The notes under the pieces: model-generated
Told to the model about the DNA's origin: nothing
What the model saw: the letters and a program-made list of their open reading frames with translations, nothing else
Databases searched by the model: none
Source of the DNA: an uncultured Oscillospiraceae bacterium
GTDB taxonomy: Bacteria; Bacillota; Clostridia; Oscillospirales; Oscillospiraceae
Assembly (NCBI GenBank): GCA_934662925.1
Contig: CAKUKL010000048.1
Span: 1-8,961, forward strand
Direction: 5' to 3'
DNA length: 8,961 bases
Shown here: positions 1 to 6,198 of the stretch, one piece after another
Layout: the number at the start of each line of letters is the position of its first letter
How positions within the stretch are numbered: the stretch's first letter is position 1
Position numbers and translations under genes: made by a program

Positions 1-795
1 ACGGTAGACGATCTTCTGTTCCAGCAGTTCGTTGGCGGGGCGGTTTCTGGAGCGGCGATGGCCCAGCTCGGAGATGAGGGAAATGCCGTAGCCCCGGCTC
101 ACGGCCTCGCCGATAAAGGAAGGAAAGAGACACTCGAAGTGGATGTCCGGCTGAAAGCCCGCCTGCGTACAGCAGCGCATGGTGAACTCTTTGGCGTCGG
201 AGTTGACGTCGTTGCAGTAGAACCGTTCGTGCCGCAGGTCCACCAGCGACAGATCCGGCTTGTTGGCCAGCGGGTGATAGGCGGACATGATGACGCCGAT
301 GGGCTCGGTAAGCAGCTCGTGCCAGATGAAATTGGTGCCCCACAGGGGGCGCACGGAGATGGCCAGATCAACCTCCCGGTTTTCCAGCGCCTGGGGCAGC
401 TGGTCGGGAGGGTACGGCTGAAGACGGCAGCTCACGTCCGGCCGGTCCAGCAGGAAGTCCCGCACGCAGTTCAGCAGCCAGTTGGGCTCCTGTGTGGAGT
501 AGGACGAGCCGATGCGCAGGCTGCCGCTGTGGCCCGCCAGATTTTCGCTCAGCTCCGCTTCCATGTCGCCCACGGTGTAAAGCAGCCGCTCCGCGTATTT
601 GAGCACCACCTGTCCCTGCTCGTTGAGCCGGATATTCCGCCCCTCCCGATCGAAGAGCTTTGTACCCAGATCCTCCTCCAGCCGGGAGATGACCTTGGAC
701 AGGGAGGGCTGGGTCATGTGCAGCTGCTCCGCCGCCTGCGTGATGTGCTCCGTTTTTGCCACCTGTAAAAAGCATTCCAGTTGATTGAGTTCCAT
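1..795 (-). CDS. LysR-type transcriptional regulator (C-terminus cut by window edge)
   Basis: DNA-binding regulator, probably the ligand-responsive activator of the divergent operon. Read leftward, the frame is open for 265 codons from an ATG at 795-793 to the window edge with no stop; the family is usually about 290-310 residues, so roughly 25-45 are missing. The N-terminus is a clear LysR winged helix-turn-helix: MELNQLECFLQVAK at 1-14, then AAEQLHMTQPSLSKVISRLE at 21-40 and the G-x-x-LFDR element at 44-50. A linker helix follows to about residue 88. The effector-binding domain begins near 91 (GSLRIGSS) and includes DLAISVRP at 143-150 and a GYGISLIS segment at 235-242, both typical. The start is set by AAGGAG (810-805) nine bases upstream; another ATG at 800-798 is out of frame. 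Divergent placement next to a transporter/enzyme operon is classic for LysR activators. The inducer is unknown. Family call is seen; regulatory target is inferred. Confidence 0.93.
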   Translation of the reverse strand, partial: MELNQLECFLQVAKTEHITQAAEQLHMTQPSLSKVISRLEEDLGTKLFDREGRNIRLNEQGQVVLKYAERLLYTVGDMEAELSENLAGHSGSLRIGSSYSTQEPNWLLNCVRDFLLDRPDVSCRLQPYPPDQLPQALENREVDLAISVRPLWGTNFIWHELLTEPIGVIMSAYHPLANKPDLSLVDLRHERFYCNDVNSDAKEFTMRCCTQAGFQPDIHFECLFPSFIGEAVSRGYGISLISELGHRRSRNRPANELLEQKIVYR

Positions 796-816
796 ACCAT
801 TCAACTCCTTTTCTCC

Positions 817-845
817 AGTGTACTATGCCCGTCCGCCAAATGCAA
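817..845 (-). promoter_or_regulatory. candidate promoter of the LysR gene
   Basis: Read on the minus strand there is a TTGCAT -35-like box (845-840), a 17-base spacer, and a TACACT -10-like box (822-817). The match is moderate. Predicted transcription would begin near 810, leaving a very short leader in which the AAGGAG ribosome binding site lies almost at the 5' end, so a promoter further upstream is possible. Confidence 0.4.
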
Positions 846-867
846 GTGAAACATTCCGCAAACGACA

Positions 868-880
868 TGATTTTATATCA
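868..880. promoter_or_regulatory. candidate LysR-type operator (T-N11-A dyad)
   Basis: TGATTTTATATCA is a 13-base imperfect palindrome with perfect TGAT/ATCA arms and exactly fits the T-N11-A consensus bound by LysR family regulators. Its centre (874) lies about 52 bases before the predicted start of the rightward transcript (about 926), close to where LysR recognition sites usually sit relative to activated promoters. It is also upstream of the regulator gene itself, so it could serve autoregulation. AT-rich sequence gives such motifs by chance, so this remains a candidate. Confidence 0.5.
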
Positions 881-889
881 AATCTTCTA

Positions 890-919
890 TTGGACAGAAT
901 GATGATAGCGTATTATACT
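890..919 (+). promoter_or_regulatory. sigma-A-like promoter of the TRAP/reductase operon
   Basis: TTGGAC (890-895) and TATACT (914-919) are separated by 18 bases; reading TGGACA (891-896) as the -35 gives 17. The predicted start is near 926, giving a leader of about 48 bases before the dctP ATG at 974. The -35 box departs from TTGACA, as expected for an activator-dependent promoter. A short palindrome GTATTATAC (910-918) overlaps the -10 box. No other promoter of similar quality was seen in the short downstream gaps. Confidence 0.6.
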
Positions 920-973
920 AAACGCACAGCAAAAGACAGACTCTTGTTGTGAACAAATTGAGGAGGTACTACA

Positions 974-2065
974 ATGAAAAAGTCTAAGCTTCTGGCGCTG
1001 TTTCTCGCTCTTGCAATGGTCCTGAGTCTGGCTGCCTGCGGCAGCAAGGACAGCGGCAACGCCAACAGCCCCGCTCCCGGCAATACCACCGGTCAGGAGG
1101 AGAGCAAGGCTCCTGAGAACGAAGGCAAGACCTACAACCTGCGCATGAGCTGCGAAGCCAGCGAGGGCCAGTGGCTGGCCGTCATGCTTCAGGACTACGC
1201 CGACGCCGTCAAGGAAGCCACCAACGGTCAGGTCAACATCGAGCTGTATCTGGGCAACTCCCTCGGCTCTTCCGACGACATCTGGTCCATGTTCACTCAG
1301 GGTGCCATTGACATGGTGCACATGGGCGTGGCCCACGCCGGCAACTTCCCCGTCACCGACTTTGTCCAGACCCCCTTCGCCGTGTCCTCTCCCGAGATGG
1401 CCGCTTCCGTCATGGCCGCTCTGGCTGACGCCGGCTATCTGGGCGAGTTCACTGACAACATGCACGTTGTGGCTTACATGCCCACTCTGATGCAGGAGTT
1501 CCTGTTCAAGGACCGCGAGGTCAAAAACTTCAGCGACCTGTCCGGCATGGTCATCCGCGGCTCCTCCGCTCCTCTGGTTTCCTGCATCGAGGCTGTCGGC
1601 TCCACCGCCACCTCCATCCCCATTACCGATCTGTACATGTCCCTGTCTCAGGGCGTGGCTGACGCCACCATCACCTCTGTGGACGCCGCTGCCGTCTTCA
1701 AGCTGCAGGACGTCTGCAAGTACCTGCTGGACCTGCCCATCTCCACCGGCATGAACTTTGTTGCCATCAACAGCAACCTGTGGAACTCCCTCCCCGCTGA
1801 CCTTCAGGAGACTCTGGACAAGGTCGGCGCTGAGTATCAGGAGAAGTACCTTGAGCTGAACCGTCAGGCTGGCGAGGACTGCATCAAGGAAATGACCGAC
1901 GGCGGCATGACCGTTCTGGAGCCCAGCGACGAGCTGGTGGCCGCCTGCAAGGACGCCACCTCCGGCATGATCGACAGCCTCATCGAGAAGCTCAACGGTG
2001 AGGGCCTCGACGGCGCCGCCATCGTTGCCTGCGCTCAGGAGGCCGTTGCCAACTACGCCGGCTGA
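974..2065 (+). CDS. dctP: TRAP transporter substrate-binding lipoprotein, DctP family
   Basis: Extracytoplasmic solute receptor of a tripartite ATP-independent periplasmic (TRAP) transporter; it captures a ligand, most often an organic acid, and hands it to the DctQM membrane pair. The 363-residue product starts with a Lys-rich lipoprotein signal and a lipobox L19-A-A-C22, so the mature protein should be lipid-anchored at Cys22, as in Gram-positives. A Ser/Gly/Pro/Asn-rich tether (about 23-50) precedes the binding domain. The DctP signature lies at about 188-240: DLSGMVIRG with R195 matching the conserved arginine that salt-bridges ligand carboxylates in characterised DctP proteins, followed by ITDLYMSLSQGVADATITS. 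AGGAGGT (961-967) sits six bases before the ATG. It is the first gene of the operon, followed by a strong hairpin and then dctQ. Family is certain; ligand is not, although R195 favours a carboxylate. Confidence 0.95.
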   Translation: MKKSKLLALFLALAMVLSLAACGSKDSGNANSPAPGNTTGQEESKAPENEGKTYNLRMSCEASEGQWLAVMLQDYADAVKEATNGQVNIELYLGNSLGSSDDIWSMFTQGAIDMVHMGVAHAGNFPVTDFVQTPFAVSSPEMAASVMAALADAGYLGEFTDNMHVVAYMPTLMQEFLFKDREVKNFSDLSGMVIRGSSAPLVSCIEAVGSTATSIPITDLYMSLSQGVADATITSVDAAAVFKLQDVCKYLLDLPISTGMNFVAINSNLWNSLPADLQETLDKVGAEYQEKYLELNRQAGEDCIKEMTDGGMTVLEPSDELVAACKDATSGMIDSLIEKLNGEGLDGAAIVACAQEAVANYAG

Positions 2066-2089
2066 GCAAATATCTGAATCTCTGTCTGA

Positions 2090-2122
2090 AACAGGGCGGC
2101 TGCCATTGGCTGCCGCCCTGTT
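2090..2122 (+). promoter_or_regulatory. intra-operon hairpin between dctP and dctQ
   Basis: Perfect 11-base inverted repeat AACAGGGCGGC (2090-2100) / GCCGCCCTGTT (2112-2122). The 11-base loop can extend the stem by three GC pairs (GCC/GGC) past a T-T mismatch, leaving an ATT tip. No T-run follows (next bases are CCTTGAAAGG), so it is a poor intrinsic terminator. Its place right after the binding-protein gene suggests a 3' stabiliser or partial attenuator that keeps DctP more abundant than the membrane subunits; that role is inferred. Confidence 0.7.
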
Positions 2123-2127
2123 CCTTG

Positions 2128-2133
2128 AAAGGA
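2128..2133 (+). promoter_or_regulatory. ribosome binding site that decides the dctQ start
   Basis: AAAGGA lies ten bases upstream of the TTG at 2144 and only one base upstream of the alternative GTG at 2135. The spacing supports TTG initiation. A weak start codon after a strong hairpin would lower DctQ yield relative to DctP. Confidence 0.55.
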
Positions 2134-2143
2134 TGTGACTGTT

Positions 2144-2689
2144 TTGAAGTTTCTGCGTACTCTGGACAAGATCCTCGGCAAGGTCAGCAATGCCTGCGCG
2201 TGGGTCTCCGGTGCCGCACTGTTCTTCATGGCCGCCCTGATCTTTATCAATGTCATCATGCGCCGGTTCTTCAACAACGCCATCACCGGCGCGGATGAGC
2301 TGGTCCAGTTCGCCATGGTGCTGGTGGTCTACTTCGCCCTGTCCTACTCCACCCGTCTGCGGGCTCATGTCCGGGTGGACTTCTTTACCAACATGATGCA
2401 CCCCGTTCTGCGCAACATCGTGCTGGGTATCGTCACGCTGCTGTGCATCTTCGTCACCGTGAACATTTCCATCCGCACCTTCAACTATGCGGGGACTGTC
2501 GTGGCTTCCAATATCCGTTCCCCCATGCTGAAGTGGTCCTACGCACCGTTCTACTACATCATTTCTGTGATGAACATTCTGCTGTCCTTTGAGTTTCTTG
2601 CGGACGGCCTGAAGTACTTTGGCGAGGCGGCTGCCGCCGCCAAAGGCAAGACTTCCGATTCTGAGAAAAAGGAGGAGATCGACGCATGA
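2144..2689 (+). CDS. dctQ: TRAP transporter small membrane subunit, DctQ family
   Basis: Four-helix small membrane subunit that pairs with DctM and helps dock the binding protein. From the chosen TTG start the product is 181 residues (MKFLRTLDKI...). Hydrophobic segments lie at about 18-39, 51-69, 88-110 and 132-155, the usual DctQ topology. The family motif is present as ADELVQFAMVLVVYFALSYS followed by RAHVRVDFF, matching the conserved acidic residue before helix 2 and the H-V/I-R-V-D after it. Start choice: a GTG at 2135 in the same frame would add three residues, but the only Shine-Dalgarno-like sequence (AAAGGA, 2128-2133) lies one base from that GTG and ten bases from the TTG at 2144, favouring the TTG. 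The ATG at 2133 meets an immediate stop. The 3' end overlaps dctM by four bases (ATGA), indicating translational coupling. The C-terminal tail is charged and Ala/Lys/Glu-rich. Confidence 0.92.
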   Translation: MKFLRTLDKILGKVSNACAWVSGAALFFMAALIFINVIMRRFFNNAITGADELVQFAMVLVVYFALSYSTRLRAHVRVDFFTNMMHPVLRNIVLGIVTLLCIFVTVNISIRTFNYAGTVVASNIRSPMLKWSYAPFYYIISVMNILLSFEFLADGLKYFGEAAAAAKGKTSDSEKKEEIDA

Positions 2690-3993
2690 GTGCAACAACT
2701 GCTGGTGCCATCGGCGTAGCGCTGATGCTGGTCATGCTCTTCCTGGGTATGCCCCTTTCCTTTACCTTTGCCTTCTCCGGCGTGGTGGGCGTGGCGCTGA
2801 TCCTCGGCTGGGACGCGGGCCTGTCCTTTCTGTCCACCATTCCGTTCACCTCTGCCGCCAACTACACCTTCGTGGTCATGCCGCTGTTCATGCTCATGGG
2901 CGATGTGGCGTTCCACGGGCGGCTGACCTCGGACGCGTACAACTGTGCCCGTAAGTTCTGCGGCCACCTGCCCGGCGGCCTTGCCATCACCACCACCGTG
3001 GCCTCCGCCATGTTCGGTGCTGTGTGCGGCTCCGGCTCCACCACCGCCCTGATCATGACGCAGGTGGCTTGGCCCGAGATGAAGAAGAACGGCTATGACC
3101 CCGGTCTGGGCCTTGGCTCCATCGTCGGTTCCGGCCCTCTGGCCATCCTCATCCCGCCCAGCACCCCGCTGATCATGTACGGCCTGCTGTCCGGCGCGTC
3201 CATCGGCCGCCTGTTTATGGCCGGCTGGTTGCCCGGCATCCTGCTGACTGTTATGCTGGCTATCTGCACCGTCATCCAGATCAAGCGCGACCCTTCCAAG
3301 GGCCCCCTGATGCCGAAGGCTTCCGCCAAAGAGCGTCTCAAGAGCCTCAAGGGCGTGTGGGCGTTCCTCATCCTGATGATCGTAGTCATGGGCTCCATCT
3401 GGGGCGGCATCTGCACCGTCACTGAGGCCGCCGGCATCGGTGTTATGGGCGCCATCATCATCGTGGCCGTCATGCGCCGCATGAACCTGAAGGAGTTTGC
3501 CCAGACCATCAAGAACACCGCCTCCATCGGCGGCGCCATGTTCTTCATGTTCATCGGCATTCAGGTGTTCAACTCCTTCATGTCCCTGTCCGGCCTGCCC
3601 AAGATGCTGGCCAACGCCATCCGTTCCATGAACGTCCCCTCCAGCGTCATCATCTGGCTCATCATCCTGCTGTACCTGCTGCTGGGCTGCTTCCTGGACT
3701 CTCCTCCCGTCATGATGCTGACCGTCGGCATTCTGGCCCCCATTGTGGCCGAACTGGGCTACGATCTGGTGTGGTTCGGTATTCTGGTGGCTTTCACCGT
3801 GGCTGTCGGCGCTCTGACTCCTCCCGTCGGCATCAACCTGTTCGTGGTGTCCTCCCGTGCGCCTGACGTGCCCACCAGCCAGATCATTAAGGGCATGCTG
3901 CCCTATCTGATCACCATCCTGATCACCATGGTCATCATCTTCTACGTGCCGCAGATCTCCACCTTCCTGCCCAATCTGATGTTCGGCGCGTAG
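2686..3993 (+). CDS. dctM: TRAP transporter large membrane subunit, DctM family
   Basis: Transport subunit of the TRAP system, which moves the ligand in with a cation (usually sodium) gradient in place of ATP. The 435-residue length is normal for DctM, and the protein is hydrophobic throughout, with about 11-12 membrane segments. Family landmarks appear in order: PLFMLMG (66-72), the Gly/Ser-rich GAVCGSGSTTA (111-121) and IPPSTPLIMYG (156-166) of the first half, TVTEAAGIGVMGA (244-256) in the middle, and GALTPPVGINLFVVSS (375-390) of the second half. The two Pro-rich elements match the hairpin regions that form the substrate and sodium sites in solved TRAP structures. AAGGAGG (2669-2675) within the dctQ end precedes the ATG by ten bases, and the ATG overlaps the dctQ stop. 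No frameshift or missing segment was seen. Confidence 0.96.
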   Translation: MSATTAGAIGVALMLVMLFLGMPLSFTFAFSGVVGVALILGWDAGLSFLSTIPFTSAANYTFVVMPLFMLMGDVAFHGRLTSDAYNCARKFCGHLPGGLAITTTVASAMFGAVCGSGSTTALIMTQVAWPEMKKNGYDPGLGLGSIVGSGPLAILIPPSTPLIMYGLLSGASIGRLFMAGWLPGILLTVMLAICTVIQIKRDPSKGPLMPKASAKERLKSLKGVWAFLILMIVVMGSIWGGICTVTEAAGIGVMGAIIIVAVMRRMNLKEFAQTIKNTASIGGAMFFMFIGIQVFNSFMSLSGLPKMLANAIRSMNVPSSVIIWLIILLYLLLGCFLDSPPVMMLTVGILAPIVAELGYDLVWFGILVAFTVAVGALTPPVGINLFVVSSRAPDVPTSQIIKGMLPYLITILITMVIIFYVPQISTFLPNLMFGA

Positions 3994-4029
3994 AAATGCT
4001 GATAAAAAATTGAGAAAGGGAGTAATCGT

Positions 4030-5373
4030 GTGAAACTGTCATTTAAAGAACGCCTGGGCTATGGCCTTGGCACCGCTGGCGAGCAATTTCCTAACTTCCT
4101 GATCCAGACCTTCCTGTTTGGCTATTTCAACATGGTCGTCGGCCTGAACGCCGGTGTGATCACCATGATCATGCTGGTGGCCCGTATCTGGGACGCCATC
4201 AATGACCCAATGATGGGCGTCATCGCCGACCATACCCGCAGCCGCTGGGGCAGTTATCGCCCCTGGGCCTTCTTTGCCACTATCCCGATGGGGATATTCC
4301 TGGTGCTGACCTTTACCAACGTGGGCCTGACCGGTGCGGCGAAGGTCATCTACTGCGGTGCCATGTACATCCTGTTCGGTATGAGCAACACCGCGTCCCT
4401 GATCCCTCTGGGCTCCATGGCCAACGTCCTGACTGACGACAATCAGGAGCGCGCGGTTCTCGGCTCTTTCCGTGAGTTCGGCTCCTCCATCGGCAATCTG
4501 GCCGGCTCCATTGCGGTGCCTGCCATCGTTACCGCGTTCATCAAGTCCGGCATGGGCGAGGCCAAGGGTTATCAGCTTACCGCCGTCGTGCTGGCCATTC
4601 TGTGCTTTGTGTTCCTGGGCATCACCTTCTTCACCACGAAGGAGCGCATTGAGCCTCCGAAGAATCAGGGTTCCTTTATCTCCTCCCTGAAGGTGCTCAA
4701 GGGCAATGTTCCCGGCATCTGCATCATCCTCTTTTTCTTCTTCATCACCACCGCCATCATCACCCGCCAGATGTTCAACTCCATGTACTATGGTCCCTTC
4801 GTGCTGGGTGACAGCAATCTGGGCAATATGCTGCTGATGGTCATGTCTATTGCACCTTTCTTCATCCTGTACTTCATCCCGAAGATCTCCTTCAAGTACG
4901 GAAAGAAGTTCCAGCTCATGCTGGGCTGCGTGGTCATCATTGTGGGCGGCGTGCTGTTCTATCTGGCCAACGCCAATCCTGCCATGAACCTGATCTCTTC
5001 CTTTATTGTCGGTCTTGGTCAGGTGCTGACCTTCTCCGGCGTGTGGTCCACGATCCCCGATACCGCCGACTACGGCGAGTACAAGAATGGTGTTCACGCC
5101 CCCGGCAGCATGTATGCCATCGCCAACTTCGGCCTGAAGATCGGCATGACCGCCGCCAGCACCCTGATGGGTATCGGCCTGATGGCGGCCGGCTTTGACC
5201 AGACCGCCGCTGTGCAGGCGGCCGGCGTGGCCAATGGCCTGCGGGTCTTCAACGCGGTCTCCCTGATCCTGCCCACCGTCTGCGCTCTGCTGACCCTCAT
5301 CCCCTACAAGCTGACCGCTGACGAGTCCCGCAAGATCTCCGCCGAACTGGCCAAGCGCCGCGGCGAGCAGTAA
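4030..5373 (+). CDS. GPH-family (glycoside-pentoside-hexuronide) MFS cation symporter
   Basis: Inner-membrane secondary transporter of about 12 helices, 447 residues, full length for the melibiose-permease-like GPH branch of the major facilitator superfamily. The signature loop between helices 2 and 3 is at about 52-79: RIWDAINDPMMGVIADHTRS continuing RWGSYRPW, matching the family D-x-x-NDP-x-x-G-x-x-x-D-x-T-x-SR-x-G-x-x-RPW pattern, including the acidic residues used for cation coupling. The second-half signature is near 345-375 (DTADYGEYKNGVHAPG, then FGLKIG). Start is a GTG at 4030 with AAGGGAG (4016-4022) seven bases upstream; the nearby GTG at 4028 runs straight into a stop. It lies 36 bases after dctM. 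GPH proteins mostly carry sugars or glycosides, but members in catabolic clusters are known or suspected to carry other compounds. A second uptake route, uptake of a conjugated form, or export of product are all possible here. Confidence 0.9.
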   Translation: MKLSFKERLGYGLGTAGEQFPNFLIQTFLFGYFNMVVGLNAGVITMIMLVARIWDAINDPMMGVIADHTRSRWGSYRPWAFFATIPMGIFLVLTFTNVGLTGAAKVIYCGAMYILFGMSNTASLIPLGSMANVLTDDNQERAVLGSFREFGSSIGNLAGSIAVPAIVTAFIKSGMGEAKGYQLTAVVLAILCFVFLGITFFTTKERIEPPKNQGSFISSLKVLKGNVPGICIILFFFFITTAIITRQMFNSMYYGPFVLGDSNLGNMLLMVMSIAPFFILYFIPKISFKYGKKFQLMLGCVVIIVGGVLFYLANANPAMNLISSFIVGLGQVLTFSGVWSTIPDTADYGEYKNGVHAPGSMYAIANFGLKIGMTAASTLMGIGLMAAGFDQTAAVQAAGVANGLRVFNAVSLILPTVCALLTLIPYKLTADESRKISAELAKRRGEQ

Positions 5374-5381
5374 AAACATGC

Positions 5382-5407
5382 GAACCCGGCGGTTTCCCGC
5401 CGGGTTC
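5382..5407 (+). promoter_or_regulatory. intra-operon hairpin between the symporter and hydrolase genes
   Basis: Perfect 11-base inverted repeat GAACCCGGCGG (5382-5392) / CCGCCGGGTTC (5397-5407) with a TTTC tetraloop, eight bases after the symporter stop. It is GC-rich and compact like an intrinsic terminator stem, but no T-run follows (CAAACTTAAGG), so full termination is unlikely. It may act as an RNA-processing boundary, attenuator or 3' protector that separates transporter genes from enzyme genes. A weak read-through terminator cannot be excluded. Confidence 0.7.
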
Positions 5408-5431
5408 CAAACTTAAGGAAGGAGCAAGGCA

Positions 5432-6154
5432 ATGGCAAAAGTCATTCAATATCAGGCCGGAATGTCCAACGGCTTTTTCGTAACAGACGGAAATGCGGTC
5501 ATCGCCGTGGACGGCGGTGCATTGTACGGTGCGCAGTATGCGCAGAAGGCGTGCGATGACGCCGGCATCGATCCGAAAAGTATCCGTTTGATCGTCGTGT
5601 CCCATCCCCATGTGGATCACACCTGCAATCTGGAGGAACTACGCAGGCTTTCCGGCGCACCCATCGCGGTGAACAAAGCAGGGGCGGAGGACATGATCCA
5701 TGCTGAGCGGCCCCATGTGTTTCCCAGATGTAAGATCGGGGATGAGATCATGGAGTTTGCCAAGAGTCAGGGCGGCATGCCAGACGATTATCTGCCTCCC
5801 ATCATCCCGGACATTGTCTGGGAAGGGGAGCTGGATCTGCACCCCTACGGGATCGCGGGCAAGGTGATCTACACCCCCGGTCACTCTCTGGCGGACAGCT
5901 GCGTGGTGCTGGAGGATGGGCAGGCCATCGTCGGCGATCTGATCTGTGAGGATCAGTTTACCCACGGCGCACCCACCATTGCCTACTTCGGATATGATCC
6001 TGACCGGAATAAGGCCAATGCGCTGCTGTTCCCTAGTCTGGAAAAGCTAGCGGAATATGGAAGCTATACCTATTATTCCGGCCACGGCGGACCGTTTACC
6101 CGGGCGCAGTTCGACGAGGCGTTTGAAAAAGCAAAGGCGGAGGCCGAAGGCTGA
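5432..6154 (+). CDS. metallo-beta-lactamase-fold metal-dependent hydrolase
   Basis: 240-residue soluble hydrolase of the metallo-beta-lactamase superfamily with a complete di-metal site. Visible ligands are H58-P-H60-V-D62-H63 (HxHxDH), H151 in TPGHS, D169 in VGDL, and H218 in GHGGP. Single-domain size and the SGHGGP ending resemble glyoxalase II/lactonase-like members more than true beta-lactamases. No signal peptide is seen, so it should be cytoplasmic. Likely chemistry is hydrolysis of a thioester, ester or lactone; which one is not readable. AGGAAGGAG (5416-5424) lies seven bases before the ATG. It follows the symporter gene and a hairpin, and is 44 bases before the reductase gene. Codon use is more relaxed than its neighbours, with more A/T-ending codons (GCA, AAA, CAA, GGA, ACA in the first 30 codons), possibly reflecting a separate origin. 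Confidence 0.9.
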   Translation: MAKVIQYQAGMSNGFFVTDGNAVIAVDGGALYGAQYAQKACDDAGIDPKSIRLIVVSHPHVDHTCNLEELRRLSGAPIAVNKAGAEDMIHAERPHVFPRCKIGDEIMEFAKSQGGMPDDYLPPIIPDIVWEGELDLHPYGIAGKVIYTPGHSLADSCVVLEDGQAIVGDLICEDQFTHGAPTIAYFGYDPDRNKANALLFPSLEKLAEYGSYTYYSGHGGPFTRAQFDEAFEKAKAEAEG

Positions 6155-6198
6155 CGCGGTATATACCCGGAAAATCTTGCAATACTGGAGCGTTCGAT

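Noticed and set aside
58..768. 236-codon plus-strand frame opposite the LysR gene
   Set aside because: The minus strand encodes an unmistakable LysR helix-turn-helix and effector domain with a good ribosome binding site; the plus-strand translation has no recognisable domain.
910..918. Palindrome GTATTATAC overlapping the -10 box as a repressor operator
   Set aside because: Only nine bases, AT-rich and explained by the promoter sequence itself; too weak to list as a separate site.
887..2698. 603-codon minus-strand frame opposite dctP and dctQ
   Set aside because: Shadow of codon bias; the plus-strand genes have clear signal peptide, family motifs and ribosome binding sites, whereas this frame is His/Gly/Val/Asp-rich and crosses the promoter region.
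4039..5379. 446-codon minus-strand frame opposite the GPH symporter
   Set aside because: Almost exact mirror of the symporter gene, hydrophilic His/Gly/Asp-rich translation, no family motif.
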